A stretch of DNA of 64,000 bases, from assembly GCA_028345055.1 (NCBI GenBank), contig JAOMCO010000007.1, forward strand, positions 1 to 64,000, in the 5' to 3' direction. The position numbers and the translations under genes are program-made. This stretch comes from Candidatus Thioglobus sp. GTDB lineage: Bacteria; Pseudomonadota; Gammaproteobacteria; PS1; Pseudothioglobaceae. The notes beneath the pieces are model-generated. The model was not told where the DNA came from and made no database searches. It saw only the letters and a program-made list of their open reading frames with translations. This document shows positions 1-9,718 of the stretch, piece after piece (the stretch's first letter is position 1; every line of letters starts with the position of its first letter).

Positions 1-956
1 CTTTAAATACGCCTATTTCTGTTTTCCAAAAATATTCAATCCCTCTTTTTCTTCTAACAATTATCCTTTTAGCTGTTGTATTTCTACCAAGTCCAATTGG
101 TCATTCTGCAAATGGATCAACTAGATGGATCAATTTTGTATACTTTAAATTTCAACCTTCTGAGTTAATGAAACTATCCATGATCTTATTTATGGCAGGT
201 TTTTTGATTCGGCAAGAAAAAGATATCAGAAGGCCCTGGATGGGCTTCTTGAAAACTATTGCTATTATTGGCATAGCGGATGTTTTAATACTTTTTGAGA
301 CAGACTTAGGGGCAACGCTAATTATTTCATTAACCGCTTTAGCTATGCTTTATGCAGCTGGATCATACCTTAAGCAACTGGGGCTTGTAACGCTTGGCAT
401 GTTTGGCCTTATTGGAATTATTATAATTAATTATCCAAATCGCCTTGATCGATTAGTATCTTTTTGGTCAGAAGATTTATGGAGGGATGATGCAAAAATT
501 TATCAAACTCAGCAAGCATTAATTGGAATTGCTAGGGGAGACTGGTTTGGAACTGGGCTAGGTGCTGGCATCCAAAAATATTATTTACTCCCTGAAAGAC
601 ATACTGATATGATTTTTGCAGTTATTGGAGAGGAGTTAGGAGTTTTGGGAATGTTATTTGTGTTATTTTCCTTCCTTTTTATTCTTCTCAAGGGATTCTC
701 GATTTCTAAAGTTGCACTTCAGAAAGGTCGCTTATACAGCTCATATATTGTTTTTGGAATTTGTACATGGTTTGCAATGCAAATTACAGTCAACATCGGA
801 ATGAATCTCGGTCTTCTACCACCTAAAGGTTTTACATTACCATTATTAAGCTATGGTGGTACATCAATGATTTTTTCAATCATTGCCTTAGCAATTGTAT
901 TAAGAGTTGATATGGAAAACAGAACGAAGTACTCTAAACAACGAAACTATGTCTAA
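1..956 (+). CDS. ftsW: Lipid II polymerase / cell division protein FtsW (5' end missing)
   Basis: FtsW is the SEDS-family septal peptidoglycan glycosyltransferase, a polytopic inner-membrane protein working with FtsI. The open frame runs in from the window edge (codon phase begins at base 3), so the N-terminus and about the first third are missing. The first internal ATG, at 168, is not the start: family motifs precede it, including GSTRWIN and FQPSELMK. Other SEDS signatures are the TDLGATL stretch, GTGLGAG, ERHTDMIFAVIGEELG and the C-terminal PLLSYGGTSM. It differs from the second SEDS gene of the window (rodA, 39005) in its ERHTDMIF loop, and it lies next to murG as in the dcw cluster. The stop overlaps the murG start by 8 bases, suggesting translational coupling. 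Confidence 0.93.
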   Translation, partial: LNTPISVFQKYSIPLFLLTIILLAVVFLPSPIGHSANGSTRWINFVYFKFQPSELMKLSMILFMAGFLIRQEKDIRRPWMGFLKTIAIIGIADVLILFETDLGATLIISLTALAMLYAAGSYLKQLGLVTLGMFGLIGIIIINYPNRLDRLVSFWSEDLWRDDAKIYQTQQALIGIARGDWFGTGLGAGIQKYYLLPERHTDMIFAVIGEELGVLGMLFVLFSFLFILLKGFSISKVALQKGRLYSSYIVFGICTWFAMQITVNIGMNLGLLPPKGFTLPLLSYGGTSMIFSIIALAIVLRVDMENRTKYSKQRNYV

Positions 957-1974
957 AAAAATTTTAATTATGGCTGGTGGTACTGGTGGCCATATTTTCC
1001 CAGCATTATCTATCTCTAATGAACTCAAAAAACGTGGAGCAAAATTAGAGTGGCTAGGAGGAAATAATTCGATGGAGAGCGAGTTAGTCCCAGTGCATGG
1101 TATTAAATTTCATGGTGTTTATACAAGTGGAATCAGAGGGAAAAAAATAATCACACTAATCAAAGCTATATTTCTATTAGCTTATGGCCTTATTCAGACC
1201 ACTCTTGTTTTCATAAGATTCCGTCCAAATATGGTAATAGGAATGGGAGGCTATACTTCAGGTATTGGAGGCCTGATTGCAAAAATTTTCTTTGTACCTC
1301 TATTTATTCATGAACAAAATACCGTTCCAGGATCCACAAATAAACTTTTAAGTAAGATTTCAACGAGTTGTTTTCAAGCTTTTGATAATTCATTTGATAA
1401 AAGTGTAAATGCGTTAACAACTGGAAACCCAATTCTATTTGAACCAATTAACAAAAAAGCGCCAAGTGAAATAAGAAATTTACTTGTATTGGGAGGTTCT
1501 TTAGGAGCTAAAAAAATTAATGAAACTATCCCACATATTTCAACATCCTTAGATATTTGGCATCAAACTGGAAAAAATCATTTTGAAGAAGTAAAAAATT
1601 TTTATAAGAATAGCCATCATTCAAAAGCTAAGATAGAACCATTTATTGAAAATATGGCAGAAGCTTATGCTTGGGCAGATATTGTTATTTGTAGAGCTGG
1701 GGCAATGACAGTCTCTGAGCTAATTGCAACTAAAACAATTGGCATACTTATCCCATTTCCATATGCTATAGATAATCACCAAACCCTTAATGCAGAGTAT
1801 TTATCAAAAAATGAAGCAGGAATACTTATTAAAGAATCCAATTTTAGCCCTGAAATAGTTGACAAAGAAATCTCTCAATTAAATTTTGAAAAAATTAATC
1901 GGATGATAAAAAATCTAGATTTGCTTAAAGTACAACATCCTGAGCAATTGATTGCTGATTGTCTTCTGAGTTAA
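949..1974 (+). CDS. murG: UDP-GlcNAc:lipid I N-acetylglucosaminyltransferase MurG
   Basis: MurG converts lipid I to lipid II on the cytoplasmic face of the inner membrane. The protein has 341 aa, close to the family's roughly 355. The N-terminal glycine-rich loop [12 protein letters not shown] begins a few residues after the chosen start. [23 protein letters not shown] and the UDP-GlcNAc site region ([12 protein letters not shown] and [14 protein letters not shown]) follow. I chose ATG 949 over an in-frame TTG at 907, because the extra 14 residues would be unlike MurG and lie inside ftsW. Its 3' end overlaps the convergent bioB gene by 50 bases. MurC, which usually follows in dcw clusters, is not here, so the cluster is broken after murG. 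Confidence 0.95.
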   Translation: MSKKILIMAGGTGGHIFPALSISNELKKRGAKLEWLGGNNSMESELVPVHGIKFHGVYTSGIRGKKIITLIKAIFLLAYGLIQTTLVFIRFRPNMVIGMGGYTSGIGGLIAKIFFVPLFIHEQNTVPGSTNKLLSKISTSCFQAFDNSFDKSVNALTTGNPILFEPINKKAPSEIRNLLVLGGSLGAKKINETIPHISTSLDIWHQTGKNHFEEVKNFYKNSHHSKAKIEPFIENMAEAYAWADIVICRAGAMTVSELIATKTIGILIPFPYAIDNHQTLNAEYLSKNEAGILIKESNFSPEIVDKEISQLNFEKINRMIKNLDLLKVQHPEQLIADCLLS

Positions 1975-2905
1975 TACCTAGACGACTAAAAAGAAGCTTA
2001 TCATTGGCAACAGTGGGATTGTCAGTCGTTAATAATTGCTCACCATAAAAAATTGAATTAGCTCCTGCGAAGAAGCAAAGCGCCTGCATACCCTCGCCCA
2101 TATCAAGTCTTCCAGCTGAAAGTCTAACGACAGCATTAGGCATTAAAATTCTTGCAACCGCAATCGTTCTCACAAATTCACTTTCACTAGGCGGCTTTAC
2201 ATTCTCAAATGGGGTTCCTGGAATTGGAACAAGTAAGTTTATAGGGACACTATCTGGATGTTTATCAAGATTTGCTAGAGATTGAAGCATTGATGCTCGA
2301 TCTGTTTGAGTTTCACCCATTCCCAGAATACCTCCACTACAAACATTTATATTGGCCTCTTTAACCGCTTCTAAGGTATCCAATCTATCTTGAAATTTAC
2401 GAGTCGTTACAACATTTGAATAGTTTTCTTTAGATGTATCAATATTATGATTATAGTAATCAAGACCAGCATCTTTAAGAGCGGAAGCTTGTTTTGGAGA
2501 TAACATTCCTAGTGTTACGCAGGTTTCCATACCCATTGCTTTGACACCTTGAATCATTGGAATCACTTTATCTAGGCTTTTATCAGTAGGATTTCTCCAA
2601 GCAGCTCCCATACAAAAGCGAGTAGCTCCTTTATTCTTTGCATTTTGTGCTTGCTTTAATACTTCATCAATCTCCATTAGTTTTTCACGCTCAAGTCCGG
2701 TATCGTATTTTGAACTTTGTGAACAGTAAGAGCAATCCTCTGGACAAGCACCAGTTTTGATATTTAATAGTGAACTAACTTGGACTTTATTGGGATCAAA
2801 TGTTTCTCTATGGATTGAATGTGCCTTAAATAAAAGGTCATTAAATGGAAGCTCAAATAGGATTTTAATTTCAGCTATTTCCCAATCATTTCTAATTTCA
2901 ATCAT
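1925..2905 (-). CDS. bioB: Biotin synthase BioB
   Basis: BioB is a radical SAM enzyme that inserts sulfur into dethiobiotin. The 326-aa protein has the radical SAM cluster motif [11 protein letters not shown] near residue 54. It also has the YYNHNIDTS segment, [12 protein letters not shown], and the C-terminal RLSAGR and [13 protein letters not shown] segments typical of BioB, including residues around the auxiliary 2Fe-2S cluster. It stands alone here; no bioA, bioF, bioC or bioD is nearby. The last 50 bases overlap the end of murG on the other strand, and both reading frames look genuine to their stops. Confidence 0.95.
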   Translation of the reverse strand: MIEIRNDWEIAEIKILFELPFNDLLFKAHSIHRETFDPNKVQVSSLLNIKTGACPEDCSYCSQSSKYDTGLEREKLMEIDEVLKQAQNAKNKGATRFCMGAAWRNPTDKSLDKVIPMIQGVKAMGMETCVTLGMLSPKQASALKDAGLDYYNHNIDTSKENYSNVVTTRKFQDRLDTLEAVKEANINVCSGGILGMGETQTDRASMLQSLANLDKHPDSVPINLLVPIPGTPFENVKPPSESEFVRTIAVARILMPNAVVRLSAGRLDMGEGMQALCFFAGANSIFYGEQLLTTDNPTVANDKLLFSRLGINSEDNQQSIAQDVVL

Positions 2906-2967
2906 CGATATTTTTAAAAATAAATTAATGCTTATTTTAACTTAAACATAAAGTAAAAAAAGATAAT

Positions 2968-2994
2968 AAAAAGCCGCACTTTGTGCGGCTTTTT
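2968..2994 (-). terminator. Rho-independent terminator of glnA
   Basis: A GC-rich stem AAGCCGCAC / GTGCGGCTT with a 3-base loop is flanked by A and T runs. It lies 20 bases past the glnA stop and 60 bases before the bioB start. It fits termination of glnA read on the minus strand. The flanking A run means the hairpin could also act in the other direction. Confidence 0.85.
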
Positions 2995-3014
2995 GAATCT
3001 CCATACTAACTTTA

Positions 3015-4421
3015 TTAACAGCTATAATATAAATCAAATTCAAGCGGCTGTGGAGAAGCTCTCATTGCAGTAACTTCCTGCATCTTTAAGTCAATAAACG
3101 AATCAATCACATCATCAGTAAAGACACCACCCTGCTTCAAAAATTCACGGTCATTATCAAGCTCTTCAAGAGCAATGTGAAGCATTCCACTTACCTTTGG
3201 AATAGAGCTATCATGTTCTTCATAAAGATCTTGATCAGCTGGATCACCTGGATGAATCTTATTTTTAATTCCATCAAGACCAGCCATTAGTAAAGCTGAG
3301 AATGCAAGATAAGGGTTTGCTGTAGAATCTGGGAAGCGAACTTCAATTCTGCGCCCTTTAGGATTTGAAACGAATGGTATTCTTATTGCAGCTGATCGAT
3401 TCTTAGCTGAATAAGCAAGCATCTCTGGAGCTTCAAAACCAGGTACTAATCGCTTGTATGAATTAGTTGAAGGGTTTGTGAATGCATTCAAAGCTCTTGC
3501 ATGCTTAATAATACCTCCAATGTAATAAAGAGCTGTTTCACTCAAATTTCCATAGCCATCACCATCAAATAAATTTTTTCCATCTTTTGAGATCGACATA
3601 TGAACATGCATACCATTTCCGTTATCAACTGCAATTGGTTTTGGCATAAATGTGGCTGTTTTACCATAGAGATGAGCAACGTTATGGACACAATATTTTA
3701 AGATTTGAGTCTCATCAGCCTTTTTAACTAAAGTATTGAACAAAGCACCAATCTCACACTGTCCAGCAGTTCCAACTTCGTGATGATGGACTTCTGTAGT
3801 GACACCCATTTCTTCAATTGCTAAGCACATTTGAGAACGAAGATCATGCAATGAATCTACTGGTGGCACAGGAAAATAACCGCCTTTAATTCTTGGACGG
3901 TGGCCTTTATTACCACCCTCCATATCTTCGCCAGAACTCCATGCAGCCTCTTCAGAGTTAATTTCAAAAAAAGCTTTACCTAGTCCATGACCAGTATCCC
4001 ACTTGACACTATCAAATACAAAAAATTCAGGCTCATTACCAAAATATGCAGTATCGCCAACTCCTGAGTCTTTTAAATAAGCTTCAGCTCTATTCGCAAT
4101 TGAGCGAGGGTCTTTAACATAACCCTTCATATCTGAAGGCTCAACAATATTACAACGGATGTTGAGTGTTACTTCTTCGGTGAATGGGTCAATTATTGAG
4201 GTATCACAGTCAGGCATTAAAATCATGTCAGATTCATTAATGTCTTTCCAGCCCGCTATAGAAGAACCATCAAACATCTGCCCTTCATCAAGTTTATCAG
4301 CGTCAACTGTATGAGCAGGAACACTGACGTGTTGCTCCTTTCCTTTTGTATCTGTAAAGCGGAAATCAATAAACTTAACGCTTTGCTCTTCAATTATTTT
4401 CATTACATCTTTTGCAGACAT
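3015..4421 (-). CDS. glnA: Glutamine synthetase, type I
   Basis: Makes glutamine from glutamate, ammonia and ATP; a cytoplasmic dodecamer. The 468-aa length and sequence fit the GSI-beta class. Visible signatures are [10 protein letters not shown], the NEPEFFVFD metal-site region, the [13 protein letters not shown] segment, [16 protein letters not shown] and NRSAAIRIP. The adenylylation loop after [12 protein letters not shown] contains a tyrosine near residue 400 (DLYEE), the usual target of GlnE. A good ribosome-binding site (AGGGAG) precedes the ATG. No glnB, ntrBC or sigma-54-type promoter was recognised upstream. A strong terminator follows, so it is probably monocistronic. Confidence 0.97.
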   Translation of the reverse strand: MSAKDVMKIIEEQSVKFIDFRFTDTKGKEQHVSVPAHTVDADKLDEGQMFDGSSIAGWKDINESDMILMPDCDTSIIDPFTEEVTLNIRCNIVEPSDMKGYVKDPRSIANRAEAYLKDSGVGDTAYFGNEPEFFVFDSVKWDTGHGLGKAFFEINSEEAAWSSGEDMEGGNKGHRPRIKGGYFPVPPVDSLHDLRSQMCLAIEEMGVTTEVHHHEVGTAGQCEIGALFNTLVKKADETQILKYCVHNVAHLYGKTATFMPKPIAVDNGNGMHVHMSISKDGKNLFDGDGYGNLSETALYYIGGIIKHARALNAFTNPSTNSYKRLVPGFEAPEMLAYSAKNRSAAIRIPFVSNPKGRRIEVRFPDSTANPYLAFSALLMAGLDGIKNKIHPGDPADQDLYEEHDSSIPKVSGMLHIALEELDNDREFLKQGGVFTDDVIDSFIDLKMQEVTAMRASPQPLEFDLYYSC

Positions 4422-4497
4422 AGCTATACTCCCTATAAATATTAATAAATTTAAAATTGACAGGCATTGTCAGAAGTCTGCGCCGTTGCAAACGAAA

Positions 4498-4520
4498 TGT
4501 TGTTTCCCAAGAGAACAACA
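4498..4520. repeat. Inverted repeat between hemF and glnA
   Basis: A perfect 7-bp inverted repeat TGTTGTT / AACAACA has a 9-base loop. It lies in the 178-base gap between the hemF stop and the glnA start. It could be a weak hemF terminator (only a short broken T run follows on the minus strand) or an operator in the glnA leader. Nothing further supports either. Confidence 0.35.
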
Positions 4521-4599
4521 AAAGATATTTCAGCTGGGCATTATATCCTAATTTTATTTGCTTTTCACTAAAAATAAATTCAATGAGAGTTGACTTTTA

Positions 4600-5499
4600 T
4601 CAAATCCAATTTCTTGGCTTTAAGTAATAATTAGTTAGTTTTTCTTCTTCGCTATTTGTTTCAATTTTATATTGATATGTCCAATTAGCTAGAGGAGGAA
4701 GCGACATTAAAATTGACTCTGTTCTTCCACCACTTTGAAGTCCAAACAATGTCCCTCTATCTTGTATTAAATTAAATTCAACATATCGCCCTCTTCTGTA
4801 GAGCTGGAAATCTTTATGTTTTTTTGTAAAGGGTGTTCCTTGCCTTTTTTTAACGATTGGCATATAAGCCTTAGTAAAGTGATTCCCAATACTTTTCATA
4901 AACTCGAAACAAGATTCAAATCCACCTTCATTAAGATCATCAAAAAACAACCCTCCTATACCGCGCTGCTCATCCCTATGGCTCAAATAAAAATAGTCAT
5001 CACACCATTTCTTGTATTTATCATAGATTTTATCTCCAAAAGGCTTACAAGCATTATTGGATATCTGATGCCAATGAATTGAGTCCTCTTCAAAACCATA
5101 ATAGGGAGTCAAGTCGAAGCCTCCTCCAAACCACCATAAAGGTTCTTCTTTCTCATTTTCAGCTATAAAGAAGCGAAGATTTGCGTGAGTTGTTGGAATA
5201 AATGGATTTTCAGGGTGAAGAACTAAGGAAATTCCAAGAGCTGTATATCTCCTTCCTTCCAATTCAGGTCTCAATTCTGTAGCTGATTTTGGCATTTTAT
5301 CACCACTAATAATTGAGTAGTTAACGCCGCCTTTTTCGAAAAGACTCCCATTAGAAATTACTCGAGTTATCCCTCTTCCTCGTCCATCATCTCTCTCCCA
5401 GGCATCTTTATCAAAGCTTGACTTTGAGTCTAAGCTTCCAAATTCGTCACAAATATCATTTTGAAGATTTTTTAGATACTTTTCTACTTGTTCTATCAT
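4600..5499 (-). CDS. hemF: Oxygen-dependent coproporphyrinogen III oxidase HemF
   Basis: Catalyses aerobic oxidative decarboxylation of coproporphyrinogen III to protoporphyrinogen IX in haem synthesis. The 299-aa length matches the family. Recognisable stretches are [10 protein letters not shown], the [17 protein letters not shown] block, [14 protein letters not shown], the [11 protein letters not shown] segment and the C-terminal [19 protein letters not shown] block. It is soluble, with no signal peptide. The gene stands between tsaC and glnA on the same strand and is 54 bases downstream of tsaC, so co-transcription with xerC-tsaC is possible. Confidence 0.96.
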   Translation of the reverse strand: MIEQVEKYLKNLQNDICDEFGSLDSKSSFDKDAWERDDGRGRGITRVISNGSLFEKGGVNYSIISGDKMPKSATELRPELEGRRYTALGISLVLHPENPFIPTTHANLRFFIAENEKEEPLWWFGGGFDLTPYYGFEEDSIHWHQISNNACKPFGDKIYDKYKKWCDDYFYLSHRDEQRGIGGLFFDDLNEGGFESCFEFMKSIGNHFTKAYMPIVKKRQGTPFTKKHKDFQLYRRGRYVEFNLIQDRGTLFGLQSGGRTESILMSLPPLANWTYQYKIETNSEEEKLTNYYLKPRNWI

Positions 5500-5553
5500 T
5501 TTTTGTTAAGTTATAAAAAATTACATTTTTTTCATATTTATGGATTTAAGCAA

Positions 5554-6105
5554 TTACCTGATACGCTCGCCAGTGAGCAAATTAATTATTCTAGAAGGTT
5601 CAGAATTATACCGACTCGGAGGTAATGCATAGTCTAGCTGATTACCAAAGTAGTGTTTTAATTCACGCTTAGTTGTAGCCACTTTTTTCCCATTTAAATT
5701 TGCACTTGTAGAAATAAGAGCTGAATCAGTTTTTTCACAAAAAAACTTGATAAGTAAGTTTGAAGTAAGTCTAACTGCTAAAAGCTCATTATCACCTGCT
5801 AATAAAGGTGATAATTCTTCCGACTTTGGCACTAAAAAAGTTGTTGGGGTTTTCAAAGGTAATGATATTTGTTTTAATAGATCTTTACTCATATAAGAAT
5901 CAATATAAGGCAAGAGATAGCCAATATCAGAGGCAAGCAGGATAAAACCTTTGTTTATATCCCTATTTTTTAGTTCAATAATTTTTTGAATTCCAGATGG
6001 GTTATTAGCAAGACAACCAAGGCCATAGATAGTATCAGTAGGATGGGCAATCACTCCAGTTTTCAGATGATGCAATGCTAGTCGAACTCTAGAATTTATT
6101 ATCAT
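5554..6105 (-). CDS. tsaC: Threonylcarbamoyl-AMP synthase TsaC (YrdC family)
   Basis: Forms threonylcarbamoyl-AMP for the t6A modification at position 37 of ANN-decoding tRNAs. The protein has 183 aa, the size of the single-domain TsaC form rather than the longer Sua5. It has the YrdC signature HPTDTIYGLGCLA, the KNRDINKGF segment equivalent to KxR...KP(F/L), and STSAN near residue 130. The start overlaps the xerC stop by 4 bases. Other t6A genes (tsaB, tsaD, tsaE) are not in the window. Confidence 0.92.
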   Translation of the reverse strand: MIINSRVRLALHHLKTGVIAHPTDTIYGLGCLANNPSGIQKIIELKNRDINKGFILLASDIGYLLPYIDSYMSKDLLKQISLPLKTPTTFLVPKSEELSPLLAGDNELLAVRLTSNLLIKFFCEKTDSALISTSANLNGKKVATTKRELKHYFGNQLDYALPPSRYNSEPSRIINLLTGERIR

Positions 6106-7016
6106 TTTTTTGCTCTTGGATGAAACTCATCATAAACTTTGGATAATTCAAGAAAATCCAAGTGTGTATAGACCTGGGTACTCTTTATGCTCTTATGCCC
6201 CAAAAACTCTTGAACTGTTCTTAAATCATGACTAGATTGCAGAAAGTGAGTTGCTGCGGCATGCCTTAACATATGAGGATGCACATTAATTGACACTCCT
6301 ACCTCTAATGCCCTTCTCTTAACTACATTCTGCACTGTTCTGGTTGAAACCCTTGTATTTTTTTTATTTAAAAATAAAGCCTGTGAACTGCAGACTGGTC
6401 TTTGCTTAATATAATCTTTTAGAACACTAGTCGTAGTTTTACCCATAGGAGAAAATCGAGCCTTACCTCCCTTCCCTATTACCTTGACAAAACCTTCACT
6501 CATATCAAAATCAGTTAGATTAATTCCAACCAGCTCTGATACTCTAAGACCACATGAATAAAGCATCTCAATCATTAAAACTGACCTGATTTCTTTATAT
6601 TTTGATGACGTTATTGTCATCATTTTATTTAAATCATCAAAATCAATCGTCTTTGGAAGGACTTTATCAATTTTTGGAGTTTTGACTGAAAGAGCTGGAT
6701 TTATCTTTACTTGATTATTTTCAATTAAGAAATTAAAAAAAACTCGTATCGATGACAAATACCTTTTTAGTGACTTGCCAGAGGTATCTCCGTGCCTTAG
6801 CTCCATGATAAATAGGTTTATAATCTCAGAATCAATTAATATTAAATCATTAACTTTTTTTTTGTCCAAAAAATTTGAAAACTTTACCAGGTCTCTCTCA
6901 TAGGACAAAATTGTATTTGAAGCGTAGTTTTTCTCAACGCCAAGGTATTTAACAAAATCTTCTATTTCTTTACTTAAAAATCTGACTTTGTACTTGTTTT
7001 TTTCATGATTGACCAT
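6102..7016 (-). CDS. xerC: Tyrosine recombinase XerC
   Basis: Site-specific recombinase resolving chromosome dimers at dif together with XerD and FtsK. The 304-aa protein has an N-terminal SAM-like core-binding domain (about residues 12-105) and a catalytic domain. The full set of catalytic residues is visible: R158, K185, H248, R251, H274 and the nucleophile Y283 (in QVYTHLDF). The ending HPRAKK is typical of XerC rather than XerD. It overlaps tsaC by 4 bases and is divergent from htpG, with only 34 bases between starts, so its promoter overlaps or lies within htpG sequence. This reads as a housekeeping copy, not a mobile integrase. Confidence 0.92.
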   Translation of the reverse strand: MVNHEKNKYKVRFLSKEIEDFVKYLGVEKNYASNTILSYERDLVKFSNFLDKKKVNDLILIDSEIINLFIMELRHGDTSGKSLKRYLSSIRVFFNFLIENNQVKINPALSVKTPKIDKVLPKTIDFDDLNKMMTITSSKYKEIRSVLMIEMLYSCGLRVSELVGINLTDFDMSEGFVKVIGKGGKARFSPMGKTTTSVLKDYIKQRPVCSSQALFLNKKNTRVSTRTVQNVVKRRALEVGVSINVHPHMLRHAAATHFLQSSHDLRTVQEFLGHKSIKSTQVYTHLDFLELSKVYDEFHPRAKK

Positions 7017-7050
7017 ATTTATATTTTACTTTAAACGATAGGGGATTTTA

Positions 7051-8907
7051 ATGAGTAAAAAACAAACACATGAATTTCAAACGGAAGTTTCTCAACTTCT
7101 GAATTTGATGATTCATTCTCTTTATTCAAATAAAGAGATTTTTCTCAGAGAGCTAGTTTCAAATGCATCTGATGCAATTGATAAGCTAAAGTTTGAATCA
7201 TTATCAAATGAAAAGCTACTTGAAGGTAAGGAAGATCCAAGTATCCATATTGATGTTGATAAAGATGCTGGAAAAATTACTATTAGAGACAATGGTATTG
7301 GAATGACTCAGGATGAGGTCATGGAAAACATTGGAACCATTGCGAATTCAGGTACTAGAAAGTATCTAGAGAGTCTTGATAAAAATCAAACCCAGGACTC
7401 TAACTTAATTGGTCAATTTGGTGTAGGTTTTTATTCTTCATTTATAGTTTCAAATACTGTAACCCTCTTAAGTAGAAAGGCAGGTGATGATAAGGCAAAT
7501 GGAACTAAGTGGACTTCAAAAGGTAAAGGAGACTATTCTATCGAAACAGTTGAGTTAGAGGATTATGGCACGACAGTAATTCTTGATGTTAAAAAAGCTG
7601 AAAGTGAATTTATTGATAGTTTCCGATTGCGCGGTATTGTCTCCAAGTATTCAGACCACATCACTGTTCCTATTATGATGGTTAAGCCATCTGAAGAAGA
7701 TGAAAGCGAGATTGTTTATGAAACAATCAACAAAGCTACTGCTTTCTGGATGCAGGACAAGAAAGAACTATCACAAAATGATTATGATGAATTTTACAAA
7801 TCATTGACGTATGACTTTGACGGCCCCTTGACTCAGATTCATAATAGAGTAGAAGGAAAGCTGGATTACACTTCTCTGTTATTTATCCCTAAAAAGGCGC
7901 CATTTGATATGTGGGAGCCAAAAAGAAAAGGTGGTGTTAAGCTTTACGCCAAAAGAGTTTTTATTATGGAGGGTAATGAGGAGCTCCTTCCTCAATACCT
8001 TAGATTCATTAAAGGTGTTATCGATACTGCTGATCTATCACTAAACGTCTCTAGGGAGATTCTTCAAGGTAGTAAAGTTGTGGATACAATCAAAAAAGCC
8101 TCTGTAAAGAGAATCCTTTCAGTACTTGAAAAAATGTCAAAAAATAAGCCAGAAGATTATGCAGCTTTTTGGAGTGAATTTGGAATGGTTATCAAAGAGG
8201 GAGTTGTTGAAGATTTTGCGAATAAAGACAAAATCTCAAACCTTCTTAGATTTTCCTCTACAGAAAATGATTCCTCTGATCAAACGGTCTCACTTAAGGA
8301 TTATATTAGCCGAATGAATAAGGACCAAAAGAGCATTTATTATGTTACAGCAGATAGTTATGATGCTGCAAAAGGGTCTCCTCATCTTGAGATTTTTAAG
8401 CAAAAGGATATTGAGGTCTTGTTACTTTCAGATAGAGTTGATGAGTGGCTAGTGGCAAATTTTGGAGAATTCGAAGAACTTTCCTTAAAATCTATTGCCA
8501 AAGGTGATCTTGACGACCTTGATTCAAAAGAAGATAAGAAAAAGAAAGAAAAGACAGTCAAAGACTATGAGAAAGTTATCTCTAAGGCTCAAGAGATTCT
8601 AGATAATCAGGTTAAAGAGGTAAAAGTATCAAGCCGATTAAGTGAATCACCTTCTTGTTTAGTAGCAGATGAGAATGAGTTGGGAGGAAATATGGAGAGA
8701 ATTATGAAGTCACTTGGGCAAGACGTTCCAGAGACAAAACCAATTCTTGAGATAAATCCAAGCCACCCATTAGTTATGAAACTCAAAACAAAGGTTGATG
8801 ATGATATTGTAAAGGTGCTGTTTGACCAAGCAGTCCTCAGTGAAGGTGGACAGATCAAAGAACCTGCGGAATTTGTTAAAAGAATGAATAAACTAATGCT
8901 TGGATAG
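7051..8907 (+). CDS. htpG: Molecular chaperone HtpG (Hsp90)
   Basis: Cytosolic ATP-dependent chaperone, a homodimer. The 618-aa length is normal. The N-terminal GHKL ATPase domain shows ELVSNASDAIDKL, DNGIGMT, GTIANSGT and the GQFGVGFYS lid/glycine loop. The middle domain includes LNVSREILQ and the C-terminal dimerisation region ends in NKLMLG. An AGGGGA ribosome-binding site lies ahead of ATG 7051. The 34-base gap to the divergent xerC start leaves little room for a full heat-shock promoter, so control elements must extend into xerC. A strong hairpin terminator follows. Confidence 0.97.
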   Translation: MSKKQTHEFQTEVSQLLNLMIHSLYSNKEIFLRELVSNASDAIDKLKFESLSNEKLLEGKEDPSIHIDVDKDAGKITIRDNGIGMTQDEVMENIGTIANSGTRKYLESLDKNQTQDSNLIGQFGVGFYSSFIVSNTVTLLSRKAGDDKANGTKWTSKGKGDYSIETVELEDYGTTVILDVKKAESEFIDSFRLRGIVSKYSDHITVPIMMVKPSEEDESEIVYETINKATAFWMQDKKELSQNDYDEFYKSLTYDFDGPLTQIHNRVEGKLDYTSLLFIPKKAPFDMWEPKRKGGVKLYAKRVFIMEGNEELLPQYLRFIKGVIDTADLSLNVSREILQGSKVVDTIKKASVKRILSVLEKMSKNKPEDYAAFWSEFGMVIKEGVVEDFANKDKISNLLRFSSTENDSSDQTVSLKDYISRMNKDQKSIYYVTADSYDAAKGSPHLEIFKQKDIEVLLLSDRVDEWLVANFGEFEELSLKSIAKGDLDDLDSKEDKKKKEKTVKDYEKVISKAQEILDNQVKEVKVSSRLSESPSCLVADENELGGNMERIMKSLGQDVPETKPILEINPSHPLVMKLKTKVDDDIVKVLFDQAVLSEGGQIKEPAEFVKRMNKLMLG

Positions 8908-8926
8908 GATACCTTTAATTTAACCT

Positions 8927-8952
8927 AAAAGCCCGATTTTTCGGGCTTTTTT
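8927..8952. terminator. Bidirectional terminator between htpG and trmJ
   Basis: The sequence AAAAGCCCGA, TTTT, TCGGGCTTTTTT forms a 7-bp GC-containing stem with flanking A and T runs on both sides. It sits 19 bases after the htpG stop and 2 bases before the trmJ stop codon on the opposite strand, so it probably serves both convergent genes. Confidence 0.85.
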
Positions 8953-8954
8953 AA

Positions 8955-9713
8955 TTATTGCTGATAAGGATTTATCTTGTTAAGAATTCCTCTTAATATA
9001 GCAACCTCCTCTTTTTCAGGTTCACTTCTTCCAAATAATCTTCTCATTCTCCTCATTAATAGGCTTTTAGGTTTTTTTGAGTCAAAATAATTTATATGCT
9101 CTAGAACTTGTTCAAGATGCTTATAAAAACTATTTAAATCTTCAAAGCTTGCGATATCCTTGGGAGTGTTATCAAATTTTCCATCAATACTGCTGATAAA
9201 GTTTTGATAGGCAAAAACCTGGATAGCTGATGCAACATTTAAGGAGAAATATTTAGGATTTCCAGGAATAGTCATTAAGATTGAACATAAATCAAGTTCT
9301 TCATTTGTTAAGCCAGAATTTTCTGTGCCAAAAACAACTGCAACATCTTCATCACTCGACACTAATGAAGATTGAATTTGACTGCAAGTATCAATTACAT
9401 CTAACTGTCTCCATTTGATATTACGTTGACGTGCGCTTGCTCCAACAACTAGTTTTACTCCATTTAACGCCTCCTCAAGGGTAGAGCATACTCTTGCATT
9501 CGATAAAATATCATCCGCACCACTTGCCCTGGCCGTTGCAACTGCAGAGGGGAAGTTTGATGGAGATACAAGATAGAGCTGACTAAGCATCATGTTTTTC
9601 ATTGCTCTAGCGGCAGCGCCAATATTGCCTGGCTCAGTCGTATTCACCATGACAATCCTTACTTTATTAAAATTCGTCAAGGTATAATTCGCTTCATTAT
9701 TTAATTGGCTCAT
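8955..9713 (-). CDS. trmJ: tRNA (cytidine/uridine-2'-O-)-methyltransferase TrmJ
   Basis: SPOUT-class methyltransferase modifying the 2'-O of nucleotide 32 in tRNA. The 252-aa protein has the N-terminal VNTTEPGNIGAAARAMKNM motif, the VFGTENSGLTNEE SAM-knot motif and PGNPKYFSLNVASA as motif 3, all typical of TrmJ rather than TrmL or RlmB. The C-terminal extension of about 80 residues (LLMRRMRRLFGR) fits TrmJ dimers. It is divergent from suhB with only 5 bases between the two start codons, an arrangement conserved in spirit with the trmJ/suhB pair of enterobacteria. Confidence 0.93.
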   Translation of the reverse strand: MSQLNNEANYTLTNFNKVRIVMVNTTEPGNIGAAARAMKNMMLSQLYLVSPSNFPSAVATARASGADDILSNARVCSTLEEALNGVKLVVGASARQRNIKWRQLDVIDTCSQIQSSLVSSDEDVAVVFGTENSGLTNEELDLCSILMTIPGNPKYFSLNVASAIQVFAYQNFISSIDGKFDNTPKDIASFEDLNSFYKHLEQVLEHINYFDSKKPKSLLMRRMRRLFGRSEPEKEEVAILRGILNKINPYQQ

Positions 9714-9718
9714 TAAAG

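Noticed and set aside
4422-4599. Sigma-54 promoter for glnA
   Set aside because: I searched the minus strand for the TGGC...TTGC pattern with correct spacing and did not find it.
6102-7016. Tyrosine recombinase as mark of an integrated element
   Set aside because: The HPRAKK ending, operon with tsaC, and lack of any attachment repeats or phage genes show a chromosomal XerC.
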